Assembly: GCA_017466125.1 (NCBI GenBank)
Contig: JAFTUS010000122.1
Span: 1 to 42,974, forward strand
DNA length: 42,974 nucleotides
Direction: 5' to 3'
DNA from: Lentisphaeria bacterium
GTDB taxonomy: Bacteria > Verrucomicrobiota > Lentisphaeria > Victivallales > Victivallaceae
Below, in pieces: positions 24,335 to 33,769 of the stretch (positions within the stretch are counted from its first letter, which is position 1; the number at the start of each line of letters is the position of its first letter). Under the pieces are notes generated by a model that worked only from the letters and a program-made list of their open reading frames with translations, was not told the DNA's origin and did no database searches. A program made the position numbers and the translations under genes.

Positions 24335-27300
24335 ATGAAAAAAGCAGCGATATGCAGTGCCGTTCTCTGCTTGTTGGGGTTTTGTGCCTCCGCAGGGAGT
24401 CCGTTCAATCTGATCAAAATTGGAAATTATCAGAATGGAGAGTTGCTTTCTCCCGCTTCGGGAAGTATCACAATGAAAATGAAAACCGCTTCAAAAAATA
24501 ACTATCTTGTAGCGTATTCCAACGTCAAACAGGAAATTACCGCGCAGAAAAAATTGATGTTCCGCCTCTGCGGAAATCCCGCCCTTGGCGCGGGAGCGCA
24601 TCTGACGCCCGCCATTGCCTACACCGTCCCCGGAGAACGCAAATGGCATCAGGCGATCGGGGCGGGGATCCCGCTTACCAACGGAGAGTTCCGCAGTTTC
24701 ACGCTGGGGTTCGATACGGATTTCAAACTCTCCGACAGCAAATATACGCTGCGGCAAATCAAATTTGTCATCAACGGCGGCAATCTTCCGCCGGGAACGC
24801 CGATGGAAGTGAAGATCACCAATATTCAGGTGGGAGATGCCGCCGACAGCGGTTCTTCAGCACTGACCGTGACTGTTCCGCCGCTGCCGGTATATCCGGA
24901 AAAAGGGACCGTCAAAATCTTTTTTGAACTGGAAAACGATGACCATTCCGCCGGTATCCCCTCCCGTTTTATCAAAAATTATCTGAAAGAGGGCGAACCC
25001 CGTGTCCCCGCCGGATTTTCGGATCTTATTCTGGAAAACACTGCGGGCATCTTCTCTGAAACCGACTCCATAAGCAAAGCCGATGTGATCGTTTACGCCC
25101 GCCTGACGCCGGGAAAAAACGGCAAAGCCATCGCCGATGCCCTGAAAGCGGGCAAAAAACTTATCGCCTCCGGCATGATCCCGGATGCCGAAGTCGCCGC
25201 TCTTTCTCCGCTTGAACTCAAAGAGAATGTTTCAAAAGGTTTCCCGAAACGCTCCGCACTGAAATTCAATGACCCGGAGCTTGAAAAATCACTCTCCCAA
25301 AAGAACAATGCTTTTTTTGCGGAATATTTCACTTCAAAAATACGGCAGGGCGGCAGACTGCTGATCGCCCACTCCGGCGGCACACCCTATCTGGCGGAAC
25401 GCCGGAATTTCTATCATTTCGCCGGGACACTCGGCAACACGGTCGAAAAAAGCGATGTGTTTTTTGATAAACTCCTGCTCCGCCTCTGTGCCGGAAAAGA
25501 AAAACAGCATCTTCTTGATGAGCGGGAAAAAGCCCTTGTTTCCCTCCAGGAGGATATGGAAAAAAGTTTGGTTGCCGCAGCGGTGCAAGAAATCGGCTGT
25601 TCCCCCGATAACTGGAAACTGGGGGCATCCCGGCAGAACTTTTCGCGTTTCGGCTGGCGCATCGGCGTCGGTCTGGGGTGCGGTACTTTGAATAATGACC
25701 TCTCTTTTTCCAACGGCGACCAGAGTTTCAAACTCTCCTCCCTTTCGGCGGATGCCGTACTGCTGGACAAGTGGAAACTCAAACCGCTGGACAGTGCCGT
25801 GATCCTGCCCGCCAAAGCCAATGTGCTTTCTCAATGGTCGGGCGAAGGCCGCACGGAATACACCACAAAAATCATCGTCCCGGAAGCGTGGAAAGGACGT
25901 CAAATCGCCTTTGAGGTCAGTTCCGGCATCGACGATGTGGATGATTTCTATTTCAACGGGGAACTTGCCGGGCAAACTACCGTTGAGGTTCCGGAATACT
26001 GGATGACTCCCCGCAACTACCGCCTTGACCCCGCCAAAATCCGTTTCGGCAAAACCAATACCATCAAAATCGTCGTCCGCAACCTCCGGGGAAATGCGGG
26101 GGTCCTCTCCATGCCCCGTTTGACGGCAAAAATTCCGGGCAGTTCCCCCAGTGTTTCTGTGACTTCCCTCAACTGGAGCGGCAGAGTTTGCAAAATCAGC
26201 GACAAAAACAGCAGTTATGAAGTTCATCAGACGTTGCTTTTGCCTATGCTCCGCCATGTTTTCAACGATGAAAAAGAGGTGGTGCTGCAGTTGGAAAATA
26301 TTGCTGAATTTGCCGCATGGAAAGATGCCTCCGGCAAATTGCGCTCCATCGCCTTGAAAAAATCTCCGGAAGAATTCTACAACAGTAAACGGGACGGCAA
26401 ATTGGGCGCACCCTTTCTGCTGCTCTACCGCTCCGGCACGGGCAAACCGCTGCTGCTGGTCTTTGACCGTCAGATCAACTATGTGAAAAGCGTGATCCGC
26501 AACGGCAGTGTAAGTTCTCTGCGTATCGGTCTGAAAAAAGGCAAAAACAACATCATCGCCGGTTTCCCCTGCGGTGCCGCTGCCGTCTCCGGCAAAGGTC
26601 TGCCGGAAAAAGCAATGCCGCAAATCGACCAACTGGTGACATTCTCGCTGAATTGGCCGACCATTGCAAATGAGTTCTACCGCATCGACCGCGCTGAAAA
26701 CAAAATCCATTTCATCAATCACTTCAATTTGGAATATATCCCGAATGAATGGAAGATCCCGCAGACAAAATACGCATTTCTTCCGCCTCTGACGGCACTC
26801 CTCATCCGGCAGAAATTTTATGCGGAAGCGGCCGGAGAATACACCGATTTCCGGATGCCGACGGTCTGGGGACCCACTTTGGGCGTTACCGGCAAGGCGG
26901 CTGTGCGCTTTGCATCTCCGCTGCCCGGCAGGGCGGATTTCCAGATCCCCGGTATCGTCAGCGAAAAAGAAAATCGGCTGCAAAATGAATTCTTTGCCGA
27001 CGGTGTGCGCTGGTCATGCGGCGGAGCGACTCCCGTTTCCGCATGGAGTCCGAAACGCCCCAACGGAAATATCGCCGGGAAAAACATCGACCTTTTCTCA
27101 TGGAACTTCGGGCTGAATTCCGCTCTGCAAGGGCTTTTCTTCCTGAATGACGCCAACCGGGAAAAATTGACGGAACGTATCTCGGGACGTTTCCTCGAAC
27201 CGGTGGAGAAATACAAGTGGAAATCCGTTTACCGTCACCGTTACGAACCTTTCAGCGGCATCACTTATCCGGTTTTGATCCAAAGTTACCACAAACTGCC

Positions 27301-28333
27301 CACTGCTTTTGCTCCCGGAGCGGCTTCAAGTGTCACCTTTGCCGATGCCAATGAAGCATTGACCGTGGTTCAGTGGCTCGTTCAGCAGTTGGAGGATCTT
27401 GCCGGTCAGCAGGGGTTGGCGGCGGCAAACTGGAACTATCTGCGGTATCTCGCAAGATATGAACTTGCCATCGACGATTATGCCTTCCAGTCCGGAAGCT
27501 GCCGTGATTTCGGCACGGGGGCGTGGATCGATATGCTCAACTGCGAATACGGCGGCATGATGGCATATGCACGCAATGCCGAACTTGCCGGAGATGAAAA
27601 AACGGCAGACGAAGCCCTCTACCGTGCCGCGCGCAGAGCGATCCCGACTCTGGCACGTTTCCGTTTCAGAGAGTACCTGAACAAACTCGAACCGGCACGG
27701 AAAAAAGAGAATATCCAAGTGACCGGTTTCTGGGAAAACGGGGCGAAATATATGCTCTATCCGGCAGGAAACTTCAATTTCCTTTCCGCAATGGATCTCT
27801 ATGATTTTTCGGAGGGTTTCATGGGAACGATGATCCGCCTCTATTGCCGGTATGTCGAAAAAGAGAATAAAGAGCATGTTTTGAAACGCGCCTATCCCTC
27901 TTTGCTGGCGGCACCCTCCCGCAGTTATGCTTATCTGCCGGTGCTTGCCCTCTATCTGGATGAAAAGAGCATGGCGGAATATGCCGCAAAAAGTTGTGCC
28001 GAAAACCGCCGTATGGGCGATTGGCCCGGTATGCGGCGCGCCTTTGAAATCGGTTCTGTCCTCTGGCGGAAACACGGCAGGATCACATTCCGTGATTTCA
28101 GATGCCTTGATGTGCAGAAAGCCCTTTTCGACCCGGCAGCAGCGGAACTTGTTCTTGAATATACCGCAAGGGACGGTGCTGCGCTGAAACTCGAGAGTGA
28201 TTTCAAGGTCAGCGAAGTTCACATTTCCGGCAAAAAAGTTGTGCCGGTGCTGAACGGCAATATTTTGACATTGCCGTCTGCCCCCGGTAAATATTCTGTA
28301 AAAGTGTATTTCAGAAAGGAAAATACAAAATGA
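24335..28333 (+). CDS. Large secreted protein with GH2-type sugar-binding-like domain, function unknown
   Basis: A 1332-residue protein with a signal peptide (about residues 1-20, ICSAVLCLLGFCASAG). Residues about 30-165 look like a beta-sandwich carbohydrate-binding module (MFRLCGN; MEVKITNIQVGDA). About 500-600 resembles the galactose-binding sandwich of GH2-like enzymes (TEYTTKIIVPEAWKGRQIAF; IDDVDDFYFNGELAG; TIKIVVRNLRGNAG). About 1030-1250 is helical and could be an (alpha/alpha) barrel. About 190-380 may be a glutamine-amidotransferase-like segment (GGRLLIAHSGGTPYLAERRN). I cannot assign a CAZy family. Its stop overlaps the start of the GH42-like gene (ATGA), so the two are co-translated. 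A long antisense open frame inside it is a shadow. Likely acts outside the cytoplasm on a glycan. Confidence 0.8.
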   Translation: MKKAAICSAVLCLLGFCASAGSPFNLIKIGNYQNGELLSPASGSITMKMKTASKNNYLVAYSNVKQEITAQKKLMFRLCGNPALGAGAHLTPAIAYTVPGERKWHQAIGAGIPLTNGEFRSFTLGFDTDFKLSDSKYTLRQIKFVINGGNLPPGTPMEVKITNIQVGDAADSGSSALTVTVPPLPVYPEKGTVKIFFELENDDHSAGIPSRFIKNYLKEGEPRVPAGFSDLILENTAGIFSETDSISKADVIVYARLTPGKNGKAIADALKAGKKLIASGMIPDAEVAALSPLELKENVSKGFPKRSALKFNDPELEKSLSQKNNAFFAEYFTSKIRQGGRLLIAHSGGTPYLAERRNFYHFAGTLGNTVEKSDVFFDKLLLRLCAGKEKQHLLDEREKALVSLQEDMEKSLVAAAVQEIGCSPDNWKLGASRQNFSRFGWRIGVGLGCGTLNNDLSFSNGDQSFKLSSLSADAVLLDKWKLKPLDSAVILPAKANVLSQWSGEGRTEYTTKIIVPEAWKGRQIAFEVSSGIDDVDDFYFNGELAGQTTVEVPEYWMTPRNYRLDPAKIRFGKTNTIKIVVRNLRGNAGVLSMPRLTAKIPGSSPSVSVTSLNWSGRVCKISDKNSSYEVHQTLLLPMLRHVFNDEKEVVLQLENIAEFAAWKDASGKLRSIALKKSPEEFYNSKRDGKLGAPFLLLYRSGTGKPLLLVFDRQINYVKSVIRNGSVSSLRIGLKKGKNNIIAGFPCGAAAVSGKGLPEKAMPQIDQLVTFSLNWPTIANEFYRIDRAENKIHFINHFNLEYIPNEWKIPQTKYAFLPPLTALLIRQKFYAEAAGEYTDFRMPTVWGPTLGVTGKAAVRFASPLPGRADFQIPGIVSEKENRLQNEFFADGVRWSCGGATPVSAWSPKRPNGNIAGKNIDLFSWNFGLNSALQGLFFLNDANREKLTERISGRFLEPVEKYKWKSVYRHRYEPFSGITYPVLIQSYHKLPTAFAPGAASSVTFADANEALTVVQWLVQQLEDLAGQQGLAAANWNYLRYLARYELAIDDYAFQSGSCRDFGTGAWIDMLNCEYGGMMAYARNAELAGDEKTADEALYRAARRAIPTLARFRFREYLNKLEPARKKENIQVTGFWENGAKYMLYPAGNFNFLSAMDLYDFSEGFMGTMIRLYCRYVEKENKEHVLKRAYPSLLAAPSRSYAYLPVLALYLDEKSMAEYAAKSCAENRRMGDWPGMRRAFEIGSVLWRKHGRITFRDFRCLDVQKALFDPAAAELVLEYTARDGAALKLESDFKVSEVHISGKKVVPVLNGNILTLPSAPGKYSVKVYFRKENTK

Positions 28334-29667
28334 AATGGAGATTTCTTATGAGTGCAATTCTGGCGGGAGCCGTTTGCGGAAGTGCGGATGCAGAAAAAAT
28401 GCCGCAGGATGAAGATTTTCAGTTTTCCAACAAATGCGAAACGCCGCTGCCGTATCCGCTGCCGCCGCGGGGAGTCCGTGCCGCCACCGTTGACAGCAAG
28501 AGTGTCGCTCTTGCATGGCGTCCGCCCTACGACAGCCGGGATATTGCCGCTTATCACGTTTATCGTGATTTCAAACTCGTTGCCAAATGTTCCCGCAACT
28601 CCAGAGCGTGGCGGGACAGCAAAATCGAACCCGGCAAGACCTACCGCTATTTTGTCCGCAGTGTCAATAAAGCGGGAAAAGAGTCCGCCGTTCCGGGCAT
28701 TTACGCCTACAACGGTTATCAGAGTGCCCACGGCGTGAAAGTTTGGGAAAAAATCATGGCAAAACCCTGGATCTCCGGCGTGACCTTCTCCTTCTTCTGG
28801 AAAGACCTTGAACCGGAAAAAGGAAAATTCAACTGGAAGTATCTGGATGATGCCATCGCTCTCGCCGCCAAACACGGCAAAACCATAGGCCTGTGGCCCT
28901 ATCTGCCTTCGCCGTGGCTGCCGGACTGGATGAAGGGACGCATCAAAACCTACGACCTCAACGCCACCCGCACCAAGAGCAATATCCCTTATATGCTCGA
29001 CCCGGTAATGATAAAGGAGTACAACGAACACCTTGCCGCCATTGCCAAACGGTACAACGGCAATCCCCATGTCCACTATGTTCTGGTCACTCTCTCCGGC
29101 ACCAGCGGGATGCACAACAATGTCAATCCGACCAAAGAACAGTTTGACCTTCTCCGCAAGAAATTCGGCTACACCGTTGATGCCCATATCAAGGCGTGGC
29201 AGGATACTTTTGAATATTATGAAAAAATCTTCCCCGACACCCGCTGGGGTTATGGTTTGCAGTATACCAACGAGGAGATGGGCCCCGGAATGTTCGTCTT
29301 TGACTGGGCTGTGAAAAAATACGGATCAAAAGTCATTCTCTTCAACGAAGGGCTGAACGGACAGCCGTGGATGCGCTTGCAGTGGAAACTCAACGGCTGG
29401 CAGCTCAACAGCGAATATATCGCCGATCAGGTCAACCGCACCACCATCGGTTATCAGATGCTCGGGCAGTCCCGGGGCCCCAAAGGACCCGATACCGGCA
29501 CCAACGGACCGTTGGATAAAGTGCTGGAAAACGCTGATGTCTACGATGCCAATTTCCTTGAGATCTGGACGCACGATATCAATGAACCGGCCTTTGAAGC
29601 CCGGCTGGATGCCGAAGCAAACCGCCTTGGACTGCTCAAAGTGACCATTCCGGACGAAAAACGGTAG
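28330..29667 (+). CDS. Secreted GH42-like (beta-galactosidase-type) TIM-barrel protein with fibronectin III domain
   Basis: A 445-residue protein with a signal peptide (about residues 1-21), a fibronectin type III domain (about 45-128; RAATVDSKSVALAWRPP, AAYHVYRDFKLVAKC, TYRYFVRSVNKAGKESA) and a TIM-barrel region (about 135-440). The barrel contains VTFSFFWKDLEPEKGKFNWK, typical of GH42/GH5-like clans, QYTNEEMGPGM near 315 and ILFNEGLNGQPW near 338, the likely acid/base and nucleophile region. GH42 enzymes usually cleave beta-galactosides; the match here is to the clan, not proven for the family. AAAGGA precedes the ATG, which overlaps the previous stop. A terminator at 29692-29745 ends the operon. 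Confidence 0.78.
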   Translation: MKWRFLMSAILAGAVCGSADAEKMPQDEDFQFSNKCETPLPYPLPPRGVRAATVDSKSVALAWRPPYDSRDIAAYHVYRDFKLVAKCSRNSRAWRDSKIEPGKTYRYFVRSVNKAGKESAVPGIYAYNGYQSAHGVKVWEKIMAKPWISGVTFSFFWKDLEPEKGKFNWKYLDDAIALAAKHGKTIGLWPYLPSPWLPDWMKGRIKTYDLNATRTKSNIPYMLDPVMIKEYNEHLAAIAKRYNGNPHVHYVLVTLSGTSGMHNNVNPTKEQFDLLRKKFGYTVDAHIKAWQDTFEYYEKIFPDTRWGYGLQYTNEEMGPGMFVFDWAVKKYGSKVILFNEGLNGQPWMRLQWKLNGWQLNSEYIADQVNRTTIGYQMLGQSRGPKGPDTGTNGPLDKVLENADVYDANFLEIWTHDINEPAFEARLDAEANRLGLLKVTIPDEKR

Positions 29668-29691
29668 GCTGCGCACTGAATACAGACTGAC

Positions 29692-29745
29692 AAAAAATCC
29701 CCGGGAACTGCGCGTATTGCAATACGCCGGTTCTGGGGATTTTTT
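29692..29745. terminator. Bidirectional terminator between the GH42-like gene and the SDR gene
   Basis: AAAAAATCCCC (29692-29702) and GGGGATTTTTT (29735-29745) are perfect complements at the base of a bulged hairpin. The top is a perfect 16-bp palindrome (29712-29727). With A-runs and T-runs on both sides it can end transcription of the convergent genes from either direction. Confidence 0.9.
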
Positions 29746-29750
29746 GTATT

Positions 29751-30482
29751 TCAGAGTGTGGTCGTGCGGGGGCCGAGAGTACGACCGCCGTCCACCGGCA
29801 GGTCGGTTCCCGTAATATAGCCCGTGTTGTCGGCAGCGAGAAAAACGATCGCGTTGGCGACTTCATCGCCCGTTCCGCTGCGGCCGAGCCAGGTGCCGGG
29901 GGTGGGGCTTGCCGTATCCGAGATCATGCCGGGAGAGACGCAGTTGACGGTTACGCCGCATTTGGCAAGTTCCATCGCCATGGTTTTTGTGAGCATGATC
30001 ACTCCGGCTTTGGCAACGGAATAGGCGCACATTTCCGGCAGTCCGGCTTCGCCTGCGATCGAACCGAGGTTGACAATGCGCCCGTAATTCTGCTCTTTCA
30101 TCTTCTGACCGAAAATTTTGGAGAGGCGGAAAACGCTGTTCAAATTGAGGTTGATGGTTTTCTGCCAGGCGTCATCACTGCTTTCCAGAGCCGTTGCGCG
30201 GGGCCAGACTCCGGCGTTGTTGACGAGAATATCCACTCTGGCGGCATCCTGTAAAATGGTTTCGGCGGCGGTGGTGATCGAGGTCAGATCACAGACATCC
30301 ATAAAAACGGAATGGACATCGGCTCCCGTTGAACGGAGTTCTGCTGCGAAAGCATCGAGCCGTTCCATATCAATATCGGCAAGATAGAGTTTGACGCCGT
30401 ACTGTGCGAACTTGCGGGCAGTTCCCTGACCGATACGTCCGGCGGCTCCGGTAACGACTGCTGTGCGGTGATCGAAAATCAT
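29751..30482 (-). CDS. Short-chain dehydrogenase/reductase (SDR, FabG-like)
   Basis: A 243-residue classical SDR with the cofactor motif VVTGAAGRIGQG (9-20), NNAG (88-91), catalytic S141 (NLGSIAG), Y154 and K158 (YSVAK), and CVSPGMI near 190. It reduces or oxidises an alcohol/ketone with NAD(P); the substrate is not determined. The frame extends to 30551, but AGGAGGG stands just before the ATG at 30482 and the extension lacks a ribosome site. It is divergent from an AraC regulator, so it is probably induced by a sugar or polyol. Confidence 0.9.
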   Translation of the reverse strand: MIFDHRTAVVTGAAGRIGQGTARKFAQYGVKLYLADIDMERLDAFAAELRSTGADVHSVFMDVCDLTSITTAAETILQDAARVDILVNNAGVWPRATALESSDDAWQKTINLNLNSVFRLSKIFGQKMKEQNYGRIVNLGSIAGEAGLPEMCAYSVAKAGVIMLTKTMAMELAKCGVTVNCVSPGMISDTASPTPGTWLGRSGTGDEVANAIVFLAADNTGYITGTDLPVDGGRTLGPRTTTL

Positions 30483-30588
30483 ATTTCCCTCCTGTAATTG
30501 AGTGTGTTTCTGATATAATATGCCATTGAAACAGAAAAATAACAAACGCATAAAACAACGGAATTATTGTACTTTTCAACTGTTTTGT

Positions 30589-30617
30589 TTGTATTTCTTG
30601 CGAGAATGAGTTATATT
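30589..30617 (+). promoter_or_regulatory. Promoter of the AraC gene at 30644
   Basis: -35 TTGTAT (30589-30594), 17-bp spacer, -10 TATATT (30612-30617). Confidence 0.6.
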
Positions 30618-30643
30618 ATTCTTATGCAACGGAGAAATCAAAT

Positions 30644-31468
30644 ATGGCTGCATCGTTTCATCTTACACTATCTTCGCCCTTTTTATGGTATGAACAGCAG
30701 AACTATTCTGCCCCGTACAGTTCTGCTCTGCACTCTCATCCGGCATGGCAGTTGACCGTTTCGGTAAAGGGAACATTCTTTTTTGAACACCAGCAGAAAA
30801 AGACCTGTATCCGCCCCGGTGAATGGGTTTTGTTTTCTCCGGAACTGCCCCATACTGCGGGCAGTGAAAGTGCGTCATCAGAAGCGGTTCAAATTTTCTT
30901 CCGCCACTTTCCGCCGGAGATGCTGCCGGAACTTTCACGTTATTTCAATTTCCGCAGGAATTTCAGCCTGACCGGGAGTTTTGCCAGGGGGAAACTTGCT
31001 CCGGTCACGGAGGGATTTCAGGCGGTTTCTGAAGGCGGAAGCCCATTGCCGTATACGTTGAAAAACCTGCTGCCGCTGAATTTTCTTATAGGGGCATTGG
31101 AACAGACGCCGCTGACGGCTCCGCCGGAAAAAGAACTGCCGCGAAAACTCCTGCGGGTGCTGGAATATATGGAAAGTCACTTCGCCGAACCGATCGGCGT
31201 GCCGGATTTTGCTGAACAATCAGGGCTTTCCGTAAGCCGTTTCAACGATCTTTTCCGTAAAGTCACCGGGCTGCCGCCGATGCGGTATTTCAACGAAATA
31301 CGCCTCAGCCGCGCTCAAATGGCACTGCTCGCCGGAGACAGCGTGGAAGAGGCCGCCGAATATGCCGGTTTTTCCTCCGCAAGTTACTTTTGCCGCCGTT
31401 TCAAGAATTATACCGGCAGAACTCCCGGAGAATTCCGTTTGGAAGTAACGGGAAACAACCAGCTGTAA
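30644..31468 (+). CDS. AraC-family transcriptional regulator
   Basis: A 274-residue protein with an N-terminal cupin-like sensor (about residues 20-90; ALHSHPAWQLTVSVKGTFFF, RPGEWVLFSPELPH) and a C-terminal AraC DNA-binding domain (about 165-270). The helices are seen in VPDFAEQSGLSVSRFNDLFR, EEAAEYAGFSSASYFCRRFK and the final TGRTPGEFR. GGAG lies 9 bp before the ATG. Divergent from the SDR gene, which it probably controls. It is convergent with miaA, 23 bp apart. Confidence 0.9.
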   Translation: MAASFHLTLSSPFLWYEQQNYSAPYSSALHSHPAWQLTVSVKGTFFFEHQQKKTCIRPGEWVLFSPELPHTAGSESASSEAVQIFFRHFPPEMLPELSRYFNFRRNFSLTGSFARGKLAPVTEGFQAVSEGGSPLPYTLKNLLPLNFLIGALEQTPLTAPPEKELPRKLLRVLEYMESHFAEPIGVPDFAEQSGLSVSRFNDLFRKVTGLPPMRYFNEIRLSRAQMALLAGDSVEEAAEYAGFSSASYFCRRFKNYTGRTPGEFRLEVTGNNQL

Positions 31469-31491
31469 CGTTCAGGGAAGGCACAGCCGTT

Positions 31492-32367
31492 TTACAGCTT
31501 TTTCGCTGGAAAGAAAGGAAGCTGGTGACGGAACCAGGTTCTCTGACGGCGTGCGAGCTGCCACGTGGCAGTGGCAATGCGGTCGATGAGCGTGTCGTGA
31601 TCGAATTCTCCGGCAAGGTGTTGGGCAATGAGCTTGTAGCCCAGCACCTGATGTGCTGTGGGGGATTGAAAAAGACCGTTGGCGATCGCGGTTTCGGCTT
31701 CGCCGATCCAGCCGTCTTTGAGCATTTGGATCGTGCGGCGGCGGATGCGGTCTTTGAGAACACCGGAGTCCAGTTCGATTTTGCACCCTTTGGCGTTATA
31801 GCGGAGCGTGTCACCGGAATTCTGTTGAAGTTCGGTAATGGATTTTCCGGTGAGGAGTTTGACTTCCAGCGCGCGGATGAGTCTGCGGCGGCACTGTTTC
31901 CAGCGTTCGTAAGCGGCGGGGTCGAGCTGTGCCATACGTTCGAGCAGTGCGGGCATGGCTTCGTCGGAGTCGTATTGTTCATCAAGCTGCGTGCGCAGTT
32001 CCCGGTCGGCGGGGAGGTCATCGACGCCGCAGAGCAGTCCGCGCAGATACAGACCGGTTCCTCCGGCGAGGATCGGCGTTTTTCCACGGGAAACGATATC
32101 GGCGATGGCGGCATCGGCGAGTTTGATGAATTCAAAGAGATCGACCCGCTGTTGAAAATCGAAACAACCGACAAGGTGGTGCGGGATGCGGGCTTTTTCT
32201 TCGGCGGTGGGCTGAGCGGTGCCGATTTCAAGCCCCCTATAAAGCTGCATGGAGTCAACAGAGACGATCTCACCGTTGAATTTTTCAGCCCATTCGAGGG
32301 CAAGGGCACTTTTTCCTGAAGCGGTCGGCCCCATGATAACGAGAATTTCATTGGGCAGAATAAACAT
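31492..32367 (-). CDS. miaA: tRNA dimethylallyltransferase MiaA
   Basis: A 291-residue protein with the MiaA P-loop GPTASGKS (13-20), the substrate region VSVDSMQLYRGLEIGTAQPT, AGGTGLYLRGLL (about 104-115) and the tail RQRTWFRHQ. It adds the isopentenyl group to A37 of tRNAs that read UNN codons. The open frame extends to 32457, but GGGAG precedes the ATG at 32367 and the conserved protein begins there. It overlaps the end of the GT39-like gene by 20 bp, so the two are probably translationally coupled. Confidence 0.95.
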   Translation of the reverse strand: MFILPNEILVIMGPTASGKSALALEWAEKFNGEIVSVDSMQLYRGLEIGTAQPTAEEKARIPHHLVGCFDFQQRVDLFEFIKLADAAIADIVSRGKTPILAGGTGLYLRGLLCGVDDLPADRELRTQLDEQYDSDEAMPALLERMAQLDPAAYERWKQCRRRLIRALEVKLLTGKSITELQQNSGDTLRYNAKGCKIELDSGVLKDRIRRRTIQMLKDGWIGEAETAIANGLFQSPTAHQVLGYKLIAQHLAGEFDHDTLIDRIATATWQLARRQRTWFRHQLPFFPAKKL

Positions 32368-33709
32368 GATTTCTCCCGATTTGTACAACTGGAACAAGCG
32401 TGCGGTTGAAGCGTTCCGCAAGGGGTTGTGGGGATTCATCGGAACGCAGAATAACATAACTTCCGGCGGGGAGTTGCTGAACTTTTCCCCACGGGCCGTC
32501 GAAGAGAGTTTGTGCGGGATAGCCGCTGAATTTGGAGTAGAACATAAGAGGCCACGGGTCGGCTCCGAAACTCATATAAACAGCGGGGGCCCCATGCAAT
32601 TCAGCCCTGCGGATCGTATCAATGACCCGCGCGGGAGCGTGGGAGGCTCGGAGGTAGTAACCGTAAAAATAGTCATCGTCCTGCGCGCCGCCCCCGACCT
32701 TTTCAGAGAGAAATTCCCGGAGTGCCGTGGTTTGCATCAGAGCGCCCCAGAGAAAAACGGCAAGACCGATATAGTGGAGTTTCCGTTCATTACAGGCGGC
32801 AAGCCCTTCTGCGGCAAGGAGGGCGAAGAGCGGGAAAAAGGGCAGGAAGACCCGGGGGAAGGGGGGCGTTGGTGAAGTGAGCGCAAAGACGACCGGAAGC
32901 AGTACGATCAGATAACGGTATATGTTTTCTCTTTTGAATTTCTGAAACGGCAGCAGCGGCAGAAATACCGCGGCAAGTGCGGCAAGAAAAGCCAGCAGAA
33001 CCAGCCCGCGGGAGTGCCAGCCTTCGCCCAGTTTCAGAACGTTGAAAAACTGTTTTGCAATGGGCAGATAGAAAAGAATAAACATGATATTCGGCAGAAG
33101 AGCCAGCAGCAGAAAACGGCGGTCGAGCCAGAATTTTTTCTTCAGAAGCGGCATCGTGTAAAGCACCACCCCCGCCAGCGCGGGCAGATTTGCGGGGATC
33201 GTGCCGACGCAGAGCAGGGAAAAAAGCGCGTAGAGAACGGCATCTTTTCCCCTGGAGTCTGCGGCGTAATTCAAGGCATAATGGAGCGCAAGCGTTACCC
33301 AGAGCATGGAGAGCGCGTAGCCGCGGACGGCGGTGGAATAAATCAGAAACGGTGAACTTACTGCCAGCGCAAAGAGAGCAAGAAAAAGGGGCAGGGGGGC
33401 GATCCGTTTCCGGAAAAGGTAATAGAGAGCCGCCAGTGTTCCCCCTCCGGCAAGAACAGATAAGAGCCTGCACCAGAAGTCAAGCGGCAGAAAACCGGGG
33501 GCAAGTTTCAGCCACCAGTGGAGAAGCACGGTATAGACGATATGGTTGTTCGGGATCACATAATTTGTGTAGATCCGGGCGGGAGAGTCCAGCAGCGCAA
33601 AATTGAGAATGGTCAACGCTTCATCGAACCATAGATCGCGCCAGAGATACGAACTTAAAAAAGCGAGAAAAGCCCCGAGTAAAAGAGCGTCAAGATGATA
33701 TTTTTTCAC
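32348..33709 (-). CDS. GT39/PMT-like integral membrane glycosyltransferase
   Basis: A 453-residue protein with about ten to twelve transmembrane segments over residues 1-340 and a soluble C-terminal domain (about 350-453). The first loop has RDLWFDEALT with an acidic pair, as in dolichyl-phosphate-mannose and ArnT-like GT39 enzymes. Such proteins move a sugar from a polyprenyl phosphate to protein or lipid outside the membrane; donor and acceptor are unknown. It starts with GTG, with AGGA upstream. Downstream it overlaps miaA. Upstream, the ferredoxin terminator at 33727-33757 separates it from that gene; no promoter of its own was identified with confidence. Confidence 0.78.
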   Translation of the reverse strand: MKKYHLDALLLGAFLAFLSSYLWRDLWFDEALTILNFALLDSPARIYTNYVIPNNHIVYTVLLHWWLKLAPGFLPLDFWCRLLSVLAGGGTLAALYYLFRKRIAPLPLFLALFALAVSSPFLIYSTAVRGYALSMLWVTLALHYALNYAADSRGKDAVLYALFSLLCVGTIPANLPALAGVVLYTMPLLKKKFWLDRRFLLLALLPNIMFILFYLPIAKQFFNVLKLGEGWHSRGLVLLAFLAALAAVFLPLLPFQKFKRENIYRYLIVLLPVVFALTSPTPPFPRVFLPFFPLFALLAAEGLAACNERKLHYIGLAVFLWGALMQTTALREFLSEKVGGGAQDDDYFYGYYLRASHAPARVIDTIRRAELHGAPAVYMSFGADPWPLMFYSKFSGYPAQTLFDGPWGKVQQLPAGSYVILRSDESPQPLAERFNRTLVPVVQIGRNHVYSAQ

Positions 33710-33726
33710 AACAGTTCTTCCTGTAC

Positions 33727-33757
33727 AAAAAAAGCCGGAAGTCCAACTTCCGGCTTT
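33727..33757 (-). terminator. Rho-independent terminator of the ferredoxin gene
   Basis: AAAGCCGGAAGT (33731-33742) and ACTTCCGGCTTT (33746-33757) form a perfect 12-bp stem with a 3-nt loop. On the minus strand a run of seven T follows (complement of 33727-33733). Confidence 0.95.
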
Positions 33758-33769
33758 CTGGCGATATCT

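Noticed and set aside
25334-26983. 549-codon open frame on the minus strand
   Set aside because: It lies wholly inside the 1332-residue secreted protein gene, lacks a ribosome site and recognisable motifs, and is a shadow of its GC-rich third positions.
31390-32319. Long plus-strand frame opposite miaA
   Set aside because: The MiaA translation has the full set of family motifs; this frame is antisense shadow.
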